A stretch of DNA of 64,000 bases from contig CADAES010000009.1 in the NCBI GenBank assembly GCA_902786975.1, positions 1 to 64,000 on the forward strand, given 5' to 3'. Source of the stretch: an uncultured Ruminococcus sp. (GTDB lineage: Bacteria; Bacillota; Clostridia; Oscillospirales; Ruminococcaceae). Positions 51,090 to 61,401 of this stretch are shown here, piece after piece (within the stretch, counting starts at the first letter, position 1; every line of letters begins with the position of its first letter). Under the pieces are notes generated by a model, which saw nothing but the letters and a program-made list of their open reading frames with translations, had not been told where the DNA came from and did not search any database. Both the position numbers and the translations under genes were made by a program.

Positions 51090-51689
51090 ATGGAGTTCAG
51101 GGATTCAAAAACGATGCACAACCTTATGCGTGCGTTTGCGGGCGAAAGCCAGGCTAAAAACCGGTACGCTTTCGCACAGAAGGCGATGACCGCACAGAAG
51201 CAGTTTGTGCTTGCGGACCTTTTCAGGTGGACCGCCGACCAGGAGGAGCAGCACGCAAAAATATTCTATTCGCACCTCAAACAGGGCGGAGTGCAGCAGG
51301 TCGAGATACAGGCAGCTTTCCCTGTTGACAAGGACAGCTGTGATACGGTGTGCGAGCTTGAAAGTGCGGCGCAGCACGAGTTCGCAGAAAACGGGGATAT
51401 CTACCCGTCCTTTGCGCAGACTGCCCGTGACGAGGGCTTTTCACAGATAGCACAGGACTTTGAGAATATCGCAGGCATCGAAAAGACACACGGCGAGCGC
51501 TTCACCCGCTTTGCACAGCTTGCAAAGCAGGGTCAGCTTTACTCGAGCGACGAAAGCACAAAGTGGGTTTGCACCAACTGCGGATATATCTATGAAGGCA
51601 CACAAGTTCCTCAGAGCTGCCCTGTCTGCCATGGCGAGCAGGGTAACTATATCCGTCTTGATATGGCGGACTGGGGCTTGTATAAATAA
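51090..51689 (+). CDS. rbr: Rubrerythrin
   Basis: 199 residues. An N-terminal four-helix diiron domain (about 1-145) carries the Glu/His ligands in AGESQAKNRY (about 16-25), DQEEQHAKIFY (about 50-60), EFAENGDIYP and GIEKTHGERF. A C-terminal rubredoxin-like domain has CTNCG and CPVCH (about 161 and 176). It reduces hydrogen peroxide in anaerobes. AAAGGAG lies 9 bases before the ATG at 51090. It shares the ypeB transcript and ends at a terminator. Confidence 0.95.
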   Translation: MEFRDSKTMHNLMRAFAGESQAKNRYAFAQKAMTAQKQFVLADLFRWTADQEEQHAKIFYSHLKQGGVQQVEIQAAFPVDKDSCDTVCELESAAQHEFAENGDIYPSFAQTARDEGFSQIAQDFENIAGIEKTHGERFTRFAQLAKQGQLYSSDESTKWVCTNCGYIYEGTQVPQSCPVCHGEQGNYIRLDMADWGLYK

Positions 51690-51720
51690 ATGTTTGTGCT
51701 CCCAGCAAAGGAGCAAAAAC

Positions 51721-51752
51721 AAAGGACATTCCCGCTTTTGGAAATGTCCTTT
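51721..51752 (+). terminator. Terminator after rubrerythrin
   Basis: Stem AAAGGACATT (51721-51730) with AATGTCCTTT (51743-51752), ends in a short T run. Confidence 0.8.
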
Positions 51753-51813
51753 ACATATTAAAAGGTTTCTGAATAGAGTTTTCCCGATTATCAGCTGATA
51801 GATCCTGCGTTTA

Positions 51814-52755
51814 TCAGTATTCGTATTTGCTTTTGCCAATGAACTCTCTGATCAGCGAATCGGCGGGGATACTGTCAAGGGATATCGCACCGATCTCCTT
51901 CAGGGCCTGGACTATCGGGCTGAAGCGTTCATATGCGGGCTCCGAGGCGATGGCTTCCTTGAGCTTTCCGAGGATAAAGCTTTTATACGACGGAACCTCG
52001 TACGGAATGAACGAATCCACCGAATATTCAGCGGTGTTCTTGTAGGGCATTATATACCTTACCTCGCCTCTTTCCACGCTGTCGAACATATCCAGCGTTG
52101 CGGTCAGCTCTCTGCCTCTGAAAAGCAAATCTCTTATCATTCTGCGCATAAGTCTTATGAACGCCGGGTCGAGAAGCCTGTCGTCCTCGCCCTTTACATC
52201 GTACTGGAGCCTTGTTCTGACGCTGACGTACATTTTGTGGGCGTACTGTGCGATATCTCCGATAACCATCGGGTTGAGAGCGTGGGTGCCCTCGAAGATG
52301 AATATATCATCTTTTTCACGCCGGAGCTTTGCGCCCCAGTGCCTTGACTGGTCGGGAAAATTGAACACAGGCAGAGTTATTTCTTCTCCGTTGAAAAGGT
52401 CGGTCAGCTGCTGGGTGAAAAGCTCCTTGTCAACGTGCAGGGGAGACTCGAGATCGACCTTGCCGTTTTCGTCAACGGGGAAGCGCTCCTTGGGCAGAAA
52501 ATAGTTGTCAAGCGAGATGTTGTATGTTATTATTCCACGCTCGAGCAGTATCTCCCTTATCTTCAGCGCAGTCGTCGTCTTGCCCGAGCCCGATGGTCCC
52601 GCAAGCAGGAGTATCGGCTTTGTGTCCTTGGAGTTTTCGATATTGTCGGCGATGGAGATGAGCCTTTGTTTATAGTTATTGTCACTTTCGGCGATGAATT
52701 TTTTTTCGTCCTGCAAGATGCGGTGGTTAAGTGCGTTTACATGGAGTATTTTCAT
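51814..52755 (-). CDS. Uridine kinase/phosphoribulokinase-family nucleoside kinase
   Basis: 313 residues. LLLAGPSGSGKTTTALKIRE (about 49-68) is the Walker A loop. YNISLDNYFLPKERFP (about 78-93) is the substrate region with Asp, and IFIFEGTHALNP (about 152-163) the Walker B strand. Helical N-terminus of about 45 residues and a helical C-terminal third distinguish it from plain Udk, so the substrate is not certain. It is second in an operon with the beta-CASP gene (30-base gap). The sequence GAGTTTTCCC lies 28 bases 3' of the stop. Confidence 0.83.
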   Translation of the reverse strand: MKILHVNALNHRILQDEKKFIAESDNNYKQRLISIADNIENSKDTKPILLLAGPSGSGKTTTALKIREILLERGIITYNISLDNYFLPKERFPVDENGKVDLESPLHVDKELFTQQLTDLFNGEEITLPVFNFPDQSRHWGAKLRREKDDIFIFEGTHALNPMVIGDIAQYAHKMYVSVRTRLQYDVKGEDDRLLDPAFIRLMRRMIRDLLFRGRELTATLDMFDSVERGEVRYIMPYKNTAEYSVDSFIPYEVPSYKSFILGKLKEAIASEPAYERFSPIVQALKEIGAISLDSIPADSLIREFIGKSKYEY

Positions 52756-52785
52756 CTGCGGTCGGTTCCTTTCGGTTGTTGTAGT

Positions 52786-54372
<1,587 letters not shown>

Positions 54373-54407
54373 AAGAACTGTTCGCCTCGATTCATATATT
54401 TGAACTA

Positions 54408-54436
54408 ATTATACCACACCGGAACTGATTTTTCAA
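54408..54436 (-). promoter_or_regulatory. Promoter of the beta-CASP-kinase operon
   Basis: Minus strand TTGAAA (54436-54431), 17 bases, TATAAT (54413-54408). Confidence 0.82.
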
Positions 54437-54478
54437 GCACTTTGCACAAATTTATTAAATTATTCACCTTGAAAATGT

Positions 54479-54513
54479 GCAAAAAAATAGCCGCAGATGT
54501 CAGTCTGCGGCTA
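54479..54513 (-). terminator. Terminator after metG
   Basis: Perfect 10-bp stem TAGCCGCAGA (54488-54497) with TCTGCGGCTA (54504-54513), then T7 on the minus strand. Between it and the metG stop (54514-54605) lie further small hairpins, e.g. GGAGG/CCTCC at about 54540-54555. Confidence 0.88.
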
Positions 54514-54605
54514 AAATTGTTATCGGTGCTTTCGGGGGCGGGAGGAGAGCCTCCATGCCCTCGGGGAAGAGCCTTGACGGCGGATCCCGTCTCAAATATT
54601 TCAGC

Positions 54606-56621
54606 TTATTCCTCGGTCTGAGCGAACTGGCTCTCGTGACGTGTGAAGAAGTCTGTTCTCGGCGGGAGGAACTTGAGCTTATGACCCTCGCCGACAAAGT
54701 AATTCACCGGCTCGAAAACGTGCTCCCAGCTCCAGAAGCTTTCGTCTGCGCCGAGGTACTCACGCACCTTTTCGGTGCCTATGGGTGCCATCGGGTGAAG
54801 CAGTATCGCAGCTATCCTTATGATATAGAAAATATCTGCGAGCGCCTGTGAAAGCTCCTCCTTTGACTGTCCGTCGGGTTTGAGCGCCTTAGCCATATAC
54901 TTGCTTGCGTTTCTTATATAGCTGTCAAGGACGTAGGTACACTGGTGGAAAGCGAAGCGTGACATATGACGCTCGTAGTCCAGCACAGCCTTCTTGCCCT
55001 CGGCAAGTATCTTCTCGCTCGGGGCATTTGACGGAAGAACGCCGTCAAGCTCTTTCTGTGCGGTGTAGAACGCAGTCCTGATGATACGGTTGTAAACGTT
55101 GGAAAGCAGCAGTCCGTCCTTTACGACAGGGTCCTGCTCGTCGGGCTTTGCGTCGGGGTTGAACGGCTTTGGCATAAAGCTTACCGAGCGCTGTCCGAGT
55201 CCCAGTCCCAGCCAGTGCATTCTCAGCTGTTCGGGGGTGTAGTAGTTGAGCAGCTCGTCGGCCATAGGCGGCTTGACCGCACCCGAGCTTGAAGCCTTTT
55301 TGTCGAGGAAAAGAATGTGGTGATTTGCAACGATGACGGGCATCTGAAGCTCGCCGTCTGCGGGGTCGGAAGTCTTTTGCTCTGCTGCCTGCTGAGCCAT
55401 CCACATAGCAGGCTCGGCTATGCCATAGAAATAGATGTTGTCCTGTCCGATGAACTGGTAAACAGCAGCCTCCTTGGAGCACCAGTAGCTTTTCCATTCA
55501 GCCTTGTCCCTGCCCTGTGATTCAAGGTAGGTCTGCGTGAACGATATAGGTGCCCACAGCGATTCGGGCCATACCCATACGGTGAGGTCCTCGCCGTTTT
55601 CCTCGAATTTCGGTGCGGGAACGCCCCACTCGATGTTGCCGGTAAGTCTGAACGGAACGAGCTTTTTACCGGTCCTGTATCTTATGCCGTTTGCGGTCAG
55701 CACTCTGCAAGCCTGCTCGCAGTCTGCAAGTGCGGTGAAAGCGATGGTAAACGAAGGCTTTTTCGGCTCCTCGATGTATTCGTGCTGAGGAAGCTCTGAC
55801 TGTATCTGACGGTATTTTTCCTCAAACTCACGCTTGACATAGATAACGGGCGGCTTCAAGAACTCGGATATCGTCTTCCACACGACAGGTCGTATGTCCT
55901 TTCGCTTTTGCATCTTTTCGACCCACTCCTGCAAAAGCTTTTCGTAGTCGCACAGCTTGAAATACCAGTTCGTTACCGGCTTCATCGACGGCTTTTCGCC
56001 TGTGAGCGTGCTTATCGGGTCAACGAGGTTCTCGGGCATATACTGGTGTCCCATATCGCACTCGTCGGCATAGCCCTTTTCGGAAGTACAGCCGTCAACG
56101 GGGCACTTTCCGACTACCTGTCTGCCGTTGAGGAAAACGCCTGCTTTCTCGTCGAAAAACTGCATCGTCGATATCTTTTCAAGCTGACCTTTTTGGTAAA
56201 GCGAATTGAGAAATTCCTGAGTGAACTCGGCGTGTATCTCTTTGCTGCGGTCAAGTCCCGAAGCTGCGAACAGGTTTGGCTTTATAGCGTACTTTTCGAG
56301 CGTTTCAGCCTGCTTGTTGTGGTTGGCTCTTACAAAGTCCTCAAGGCTGCCCTCAAAATCGCCCTTTTCGACCTTTTGTCTCCAGCCTTCGGCGATAGGT
56401 GAGCCGTAGCAGTCCGTACCTGTCACGAAGATAACATTTTCCTTGCCTATCCTGTCACGCAGGAATCTTGCGTAGGTGTCGGCGAATACCAGCATACCAC
56501 CCACGTGTCCGAAGTGCAGCTCCTTGTTGCCGTAGGGCATACCACCCGTTATAACGGCTCTTTTGGGGAACTCCGGACGGGGTATCTCAAAATTCTTTTT
56601 GTCCCTGTTATTGTCTTGCAT
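54606..56621 (-). CDS. metG: Methionyl-tRNA synthetase, divergent form
   Basis: 671 residues. AVITGGMPYGNKELHFGHVGG (HIGH-like motif, about 22-42) opens the class I fold. A Cys-rich knuckle CPVDGCTSEKGYADEC lies at about 174-189, as in MetRS. The KMSKS region reads FLDKKASSSGAVKPP (about 448-462), so it lacks the usual Lys-Met-Ser-Lys order. An anticodon-binding helical domain follows. The C-terminal tRNA-binding (EMAPII-like) domain is absent. No second MetRS is in the window. Last gene of the malQ operon, 6 bases after the PAP2 gene. Confidence 0.9.
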   Translation of the reverse strand: MQDNNRDKKNFEIPRPEFPKRAVITGGMPYGNKELHFGHVGGMLVFADTYARFLRDRIGKENVIFVTGTDCYGSPIAEGWRQKVEKGDFEGSLEDFVRANHNKQAETLEKYAIKPNLFAASGLDRSKEIHAEFTQEFLNSLYQKGQLEKISTMQFFDEKAGVFLNGRQVVGKCPVDGCTSEKGYADECDMGHQYMPENLVDPISTLTGEKPSMKPVTNWYFKLCDYEKLLQEWVEKMQKRKDIRPVVWKTISEFLKPPVIYVKREFEEKYRQIQSELPQHEYIEEPKKPSFTIAFTALADCEQACRVLTANGIRYRTGKKLVPFRLTGNIEWGVPAPKFEENGEDLTVWVWPESLWAPISFTQTYLESQGRDKAEWKSYWCSKEAAVYQFIGQDNIYFYGIAEPAMWMAQQAAEQKTSDPADGELQMPVIVANHHILFLDKKASSSGAVKPPMADELLNYYTPEQLRMHWLGLGLGQRSVSFMPKPFNPDAKPDEQDPVVKDGLLLSNVYNRIIRTAFYTAQKELDGVLPSNAPSEKILAEGKKAVLDYERHMSRFAFHQCTYVLDSYIRNASKYMAKALKPDGQSKEELSQALADIFYIIRIAAILLHPMAPIGTEKVREYLGADESFWSWEHVFEPVNYFVGEGHKLKFLPPRTDFFTRHESQFAQTEE

Positions 56622-56627
56622 TTGATA

Positions 56628-57182
56628 TTACTTTCCTTTCAGCGGTTTGGTCCCTCTTACGTTGGGAGCAAACTTTTTCTTATAAATGAATGTATACAGG
56701 CAGGCAAAGAAAATACCTATCACCATGCCTGCAAGAACGTCTGTGGGGTAGTGTACCCCGACGTGCATTCTCGAATATGCCATGAACAGCGATACTAAAA
56801 GTGCGGGTATGCCGTACTTCTTGGGCATCATAAGCACTATGACGAACAGGCAGGAGAACGTTGCGGCGGCGTGCCCCGACGGGAACGACGGACTGTCCAG
56901 CGGACCTGTCAGCGGGACGAGCCCGTTTATCACATCGTAAGGCCTTGTCCTGTCAACTATCTTTTTTATTATCATATTTGAAACGACGTGAGTGGTCGCA
57001 AGCGACAGAGCACATATACAGCCCGTGCGTCTTGTCTTTGGTATTATCAACAGCAGCAGAGCCACGGCTATCGCAAACTCTCCGTGAGAACCTATTGTGC
57101 CCATGAACTTGCATATCGGGTCAAGCACGGCATTTCTCAGATTGTCCTGTATCCAAAGCAGGACATCACCTTCCCAGCCCAA
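56628..57182 (-). CDS. PAP2-family membrane phosphatase
   Basis: 184 residues, TTG start preceded 6 bases upstream by GAGGTG. Five or six membrane helices. KKIVDRTRP (about 72-80) is motif 1, PSFPSGHAAAT (about 97-107) motif 2 and SRMHVGVHYPTDVLAG (about 136-151) motif 3 of the phosphatidic-acid phosphatase type 2 family. It probably recycles undecaprenyl pyrophosphate or removes lipid phosphate. It follows glgP by 10 bases. Ends with a basic tail. Confidence 0.92.
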   Translation of the reverse strand: MGWEGDVLLWIQDNLRNAVLDPICKFMGTIGSHGEFAIAVALLLLIIPKTRRTGCICALSLATTHVVSNMIIKKIVDRTRPYDVINGLVPLTGPLDSPSFPSGHAAATFSCLFVIVLMMPKKYGIPALLVSLFMAYSRMHVGVHYPTDVLAGMVIGIFFACLYTFIYKKKFAPNVRGTKPLKGK

Positions 57183-57192
57183 CGGTCACACC

Positions 57193-59571
57193 TCACTTTG
57201 ATATTGGAGCTATCTTCCAGATATTCTCCGCATAGTCCTTTATCGTTCTGTCAGATGAGAACTTTCCTGCGTTGCACATATTCAGCCAGCATTTCTTTGC
57301 AAAGCCGAGCTCGTCCTTGTAATCGCTGCTGCAGCGGAGCTTTGTGCTGACGTAGTCCTCGAGGTCGCCGACAACGTAGTAGTGGTCGGGAACGTGCCAG
57401 CTTGCGCCGTCGGTGAGAGCCTTGTAAAGCTCCTTGAAGCTGCCCTCCTGATCCGAAGGTACTCCGCCGTCGTCAAACGTTCCGTCGATAAGCTTGGCAA
57501 GCGCTCTGTTTATCTTTTCGTTTTCAAAGATAAGCTTTCTCGGGTCGTAGTCGGGCATTATCTTGGCAAGCTGCTCGACTCTTGCACCGAAGATGTAGTT
57601 GTTTTCCTCGCCCGCTTCGCGCACTATCTCGACATTCGCACCGTCGTATGTGCCCAGAGTAACAGCGCCGTTGAGCATGAGCTTCATATTGCCCGTACCG
57701 CTTGCTTCGGTGCCGGCAGTTGATATCTGCTCGGAAACGTCTGCTGCGGGAACGAGCTTCTGAGCGTAGGAAACGTTGTAGTTCTGGACGAATACGACTT
57801 TGAGCAGTCCCTTTGTCTGCTCGTCGGAGTTGACCATTTTGCCTATCTCGCCCAGCAGCTTGATTATAGCCTTTGCACGTCTGTATCCGGGAGCCGATTT
57901 AGCGCCGAAGATGAAGGTCGTAGGTGTGAAGTCCTTTATCGAGCCGTCCTTGATCCCGTAGTAGATATAGATTATCGACAGGGCGTTAAGGAGCTGGCGC
58001 TTGTACTCGTGCAGCCTCTTTATCTGGATATCGAACATCGTATCCGGGTCAACGTCAATGCCGTCGTGAGCCTTGATAAAGTCGGCGAGCTGTTTTTTCT
58101 TGGCTTTTTTGATGCCGATGAACTCACGCAGTATCTTCTCGTCGTCTGCGTACTTTTCAAGCTCCTTGAGCCTGTCGAGGTCGGTCACCCAGCCTTCGTC
58201 CCCGAGGAGCCTTGTGATGAGCGAGGACAGCTCGGTGTTGCAAAGAGCCAGCCAGCGCCTCTGGGTTATACCGTTGGTCTTGTTCTGGAACCTTTCGGGG
58301 TAAAGCTCGTACCACGGTTTGAGCGCATCGTTTTTGAGTATCTCGGTGTGTATCTCGGCAACGCCGTTTATGAACGACGAAACGTAGATAGCCATATAAG
58401 CCATATTCACCGTACCGCCTGAGACAGGCTGTATCTTTTCAATGGCTTTTCTGTCCATATCCTTGGAATACATATCCTTGATGAACCTTTCGTTTATCAT
58501 AAGGATATATCTGTAAACGTCGGGCAGGACGCTTTCTACCAGCGAGCATCTCCACTTTTCAAGAGCCTCTGCCATTATGGTATGGTTGGTATAGTTGAAT
58601 ATCCTGTGCGCTTTTTCAAAAGCCGTTTCAAAGTCATAGCCCTCGTTCACGAGCTGTCTGATAAGCTCGGGGATAGCGATAACGGGGTGTGTGTCGTTGA
58701 GCTGGATAGTGAGGTACTTTTCAAGCTCGTCGAGGTTCCCGAAGCGTGCCTTGTGCTTTGCAAGCGCATCGCTCACCGAAGCGGCGGAGAAGAAATACTC
58801 CTGCTTCAGTCTCAGCTTTTTGCCCTCGTCGGTATTGTCGTTGGGGTAGAGCACACGTGAGATGTCCTCTGCGGAGTTTATCTCAGCCTGGGCGCCCGAG
58901 TAGTCCCCGTCATTGAACTTATTGAAATCGAATCCGCCGACAGCTTCTGCCTGCCACAGGCGAAGATTGCCGATGTTGTTCGTTCCGTAGCCGATTATAG
59001 GCATATCGTAGGGGACAGCCTTTACGGTCTGGTCTGCGTATCTTACTAAAACAGCGTCCTGCTCACATCTCTTTGACCACGGGTCGCCGTACTTTGTCCA
59101 GTCATCTGCTTCTTCTTTCTGGAAGCCGTCAACGATCTTCTGCTTGAAAAGACCGTATTTATACCTTATTCCGTAGCCGTCCAGCGGAAGGTCGAGCGTA
59201 GCCGCAGAGTCAAGAAAGCAGGCGGCAAGTCTGCCCAGACCGCCGTTGCCGAGAGCTGCGTCCTCTATCGTTTCCATGTCGTCAAGGCTCCTGCCGTGAG
59301 CGTTGAGTATCTCCTCGGCAGCTTCGTAGATGCCTGCGCACATAAGGTTGTTGTGAACAGCTCTTCCCATAAGAAATTCCATTGAAAGATACATCGCACG
59401 CCTGCCCGAAAGATGCTTTTCGAGGCTTGCGCTGTGATTCTGTGCGATAAGCTCCATAAATACGGAGGAAACGCACTCGTGGAGCTGCCAGTCGGCAGCC
59501 TTTTCTACGGTCGTGTCGTACTTTCGCATAAGGTCCTTTTCAAGAGCCTTTTCAAATATGTTCTTATCCAT
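57193..59571 (-). CDS. glgP: Glycogen/maltodextrin phosphorylase
   Basis: 792 residues. It cuts alpha-1,4-glucan with phosphate to give glucose-1-phosphate. GTEASGTGNMKLMLNGAVTL (about 635-654) contains the PLP-binding Lys. GNGGLGRLAACFLDS (about 109-123) and HPVIAIPELIR are typical. The long frame to 59772 adds a basic head with no homology; the ATG at 59571 has AAGGAG within the last codons of malQ, 4 bases after its stop. The coupling with malQ gives the classical maltodextrin pair. Confidence 0.96.
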   Translation of the reverse strand: MDKNIFEKALEKDLMRKYDTTVEKAADWQLHECVSSVFMELIAQNHSASLEKHLSGRRAMYLSMEFLMGRAVHNNLMCAGIYEAAEEILNAHGRSLDDMETIEDAALGNGGLGRLAACFLDSAATLDLPLDGYGIRYKYGLFKQKIVDGFQKEEADDWTKYGDPWSKRCEQDAVLVRYADQTVKAVPYDMPIIGYGTNNIGNLRLWQAEAVGGFDFNKFNDGDYSGAQAEINSAEDISRVLYPNDNTDEGKKLRLKQEYFFSAASVSDALAKHKARFGNLDELEKYLTIQLNDTHPVIAIPELIRQLVNEGYDFETAFEKAHRIFNYTNHTIMAEALEKWRCSLVESVLPDVYRYILMINERFIKDMYSKDMDRKAIEKIQPVSGGTVNMAYMAIYVSSFINGVAEIHTEILKNDALKPWYELYPERFQNKTNGITQRRWLALCNTELSSLITRLLGDEGWVTDLDRLKELEKYADDEKILREFIGIKKAKKKQLADFIKAHDGIDVDPDTMFDIQIKRLHEYKRQLLNALSIIYIYYGIKDGSIKDFTPTTFIFGAKSAPGYRRAKAIIKLLGEIGKMVNSDEQTKGLLKVVFVQNYNVSYAQKLVPAADVSEQISTAGTEASGTGNMKLMLNGAVTLGTYDGANVEIVREAGEENNYIFGARVEQLAKIMPDYDPRKLIFENEKINRALAKLIDGTFDDGGVPSDQEGSFKELYKALTDGASWHVPDHYYVVGDLEDYVSTKLRCSSDYKDELGFAKKCWLNMCNAGKFSSDRTIKDYAENIWKIAPISK

Positions 59572-59575
59572 TAGC

Positions 59576-61207
59576 TTACTCCTTATCGGGTGATTTTTCG
59601 GGCTTTTCGGGAGCCGCATCGCTTTCATCGGGGACTGTGGCGTCCTCCTGTGCGGCACTTGTTTCCTCGCTTGGAGCCTCTTTTTTCTCCTTAGCCTTTT
59701 TTCCCTCCTGCTCCTGCTTCTCCTCGGGGCATCTTGCATACAGCCTTGTGAGGTCGGCGAGCCTTTGAGCAAGCTCGCTGTTCAGCTTGGAGAAGTCTGC
59801 CAGCCGCCATTTCCAGTTGTCGCCGAGAGTTGACGGCGTGTTCATTCTTGCGGAGTTGTCAAGGCAAAGGATATCCTGCATCTGTGCAACAGCGGTCTGT
59901 GATATGCTCGACCAGCACAGCCTTATCATTGCCCACGGCACCTCAGCATCGGTTTTTACACCGAGATATTGCTTACAGTGCTCGGCAGTTTTTTTATCGG
60001 CATTCTTTATCCAGCCTGCAACGGTCTCGTTATCGTGCGTGCCTGTATAGCAGATGCTGTTTGTGTTTTTGAAGTTGTGCGGCAGATAGCCGTTGTCTGC
60101 ACCAGAGCCGAAGGCAAATTCAAGGACCTTCATTCCCGGATAGCCGCTTGCGTCGAGCATCTTTGTGACCTTCTTGGTGAGAAAGCCAAGGTCCTCTGCG
60201 ATTATATCGACATTGCCAAGCTGTTTGCTGATCTCCTTAAACAGCTTCATATCCGGACCCTTGCGCCACTGACCCTTTCTTGCGTTCTTTGCGCCGTAGG
60301 GTATGCAGTAGTAGCTTTCAAAGCCTCTGAAATGGTCTATCCTCACGGTGTCGTATATCTGCGATGCGGCTTGTATCCTCTCTACCCACCAGCGAAACTT
60401 TTTCTTTTCGATATAGTCCCAGCGGTAAAGCGGGTTGCCCCACAGCTGACCGTCCTCGGAAAAGACATCGGGCGGGCAGCCTGCGACCTCGATAGGCTTT
60501 TTCTCCTTGTCCAGGTAGAACAGCTCCGGGTGCTCCCACACCTCGACGCTGTCGTATGCCACATATATAGGTATGTCGCCGATTATCCTTATGCCGTTGG
60601 AGTTTGCGTATTTTTTCAGCTTTTCCCACTGCTGATAGTATTTGTACTGTAAAAAGCACCAGAAATCGATCTTGTCGGCGTGCTCCTTGGCAGCCGCCTT
60701 GATAGCCTTGGGCTTGCACATGCGCAGAGAGTCCTCCCACTCGTACCAAGCCTTGCCGGAATGTGCGTTCTTCAAAGCCATGAACAGCCCGTAGGAGTAA
60801 AGCCAGTCCTTGTTTGCGAGGACGAATTTCCGAAAGCCCTTTTCTGTTTTCTTGCGGAAACGCTTGTGAGCCTTTCTCAGCACAGCAAAGGTGTTTTCGT
60901 AAACGGCGGAATAATCCACCTGTGTCGGGTCGCTGCCCCAGTCTATGCCGCTGAGGTCGCCGTCGTCAAGATAGCCCTCGTCTTTGAGCGCTTCAAAGTC
61001 GATGAAATACGGATTTCCTGCGTGTACGGAGAAGCTCTGGTAGGGCGAATCGCCGTAGCTTGTAGGAGACACGGGCAGTATCTGCCAGCAGCTCTGCTTT
61101 GACTTTACAAGAAAATCCACGAAGTCGTATGCTTCCTTTCCGAGCTTGCCGATGCCGTATTTGCCCGGCAATGATGAAATGTGCATCAAAATACCGCTGT
61201 TGCGCAA
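59576..61207 (-). CDS. malQ: 4-alpha-glucanotransferase (amylomaltase)
   Basis: 543 residues. It rearranges maltodextrins so that phosphorylase can use them. HISSLPGKYGIGKLG (about 8-22), GDSPYQSFSVHAGNPYFID, VRIDHFRGFESYY (about 283-295), and TGTHDNETVAGWI (about 385-397) are GH77 signatures, with the Asp nucleophile in RIDHFRG. A Glu/Lys/Ala/Pro tail of about 50 residues is added. Start TTG at 61207, with GGGAGG 8 bases upstream; the longer frame to 61228 would start inside the Shine-Dalgarno. First gene of the malQ-glgP-PAP2-metG operon. Confidence 0.95.
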   Translation of the reverse strand: MRNSGILMHISSLPGKYGIGKLGKEAYDFVDFLVKSKQSCWQILPVSPTSYGDSPYQSFSVHAGNPYFIDFEALKDEGYLDDGDLSGIDWGSDPTQVDYSAVYENTFAVLRKAHKRFRKKTEKGFRKFVLANKDWLYSYGLFMALKNAHSGKAWYEWEDSLRMCKPKAIKAAAKEHADKIDFWCFLQYKYYQQWEKLKKYANSNGIRIIGDIPIYVAYDSVEVWEHPELFYLDKEKKPIEVAGCPPDVFSEDGQLWGNPLYRWDYIEKKKFRWWVERIQAASQIYDTVRIDHFRGFESYYCIPYGAKNARKGQWRKGPDMKLFKEISKQLGNVDIIAEDLGFLTKKVTKMLDASGYPGMKVLEFAFGSGADNGYLPHNFKNTNSICYTGTHDNETVAGWIKNADKKTAEHCKQYLGVKTDAEVPWAMIRLCWSSISQTAVAQMQDILCLDNSARMNTPSTLGDNWKWRLADFSKLNSELAQRLADLTRLYARCPEEKQEQEGKKAKEKKEAPSEETSAAQEDATVPDESDAAPEKPEKSPDKE

Positions 61208-61249
61208 TTTATGTTCCTCCCTTGCCAAGTATTGATCCGTCTGCGATAA

Positions 61250-61277
61250 TTATACTACTTTTTTTCGGTTTTGGCAA
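61250..61277 (-). promoter_or_regulatory. Promoter of the malQ operon
   Basis: Minus strand TTGCCA (61277-61272), 16 bases, TATAAT (61255-61250). Closely similar to the promoter at 16740. Confidence 0.8.
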
Positions 61278-61319
61278 TAGCGCAGGTATTATTTTTCTTT
61301 TTTATGTGCTATATTTCTA

Positions 61320-61348
61320 TTGACAAACGCTGTACAGTTGTGTAGAAT
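61320..61348 (+). promoter_or_regulatory. Promoter of the CNNM/CorC gene
   Basis: TTGACA (61320-61325), 17 bases, TAGAAT (61343-61348), about 47 bases before the start. Confidence 0.8.
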
Positions 61349-61401
61349 TATATTGTATGCAGATGCAAACAGTAATATTTCGGGAGAAGGTAGGTCGTTA
61401 A

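Noticed and set aside
59572..59772. 67-residue N-terminal extension of glgP
   Set aside because: It lies within malQ in another frame, is Arg/Lys rich without homology, and a good Shine-Dalgarno marks the ATG at 59571.
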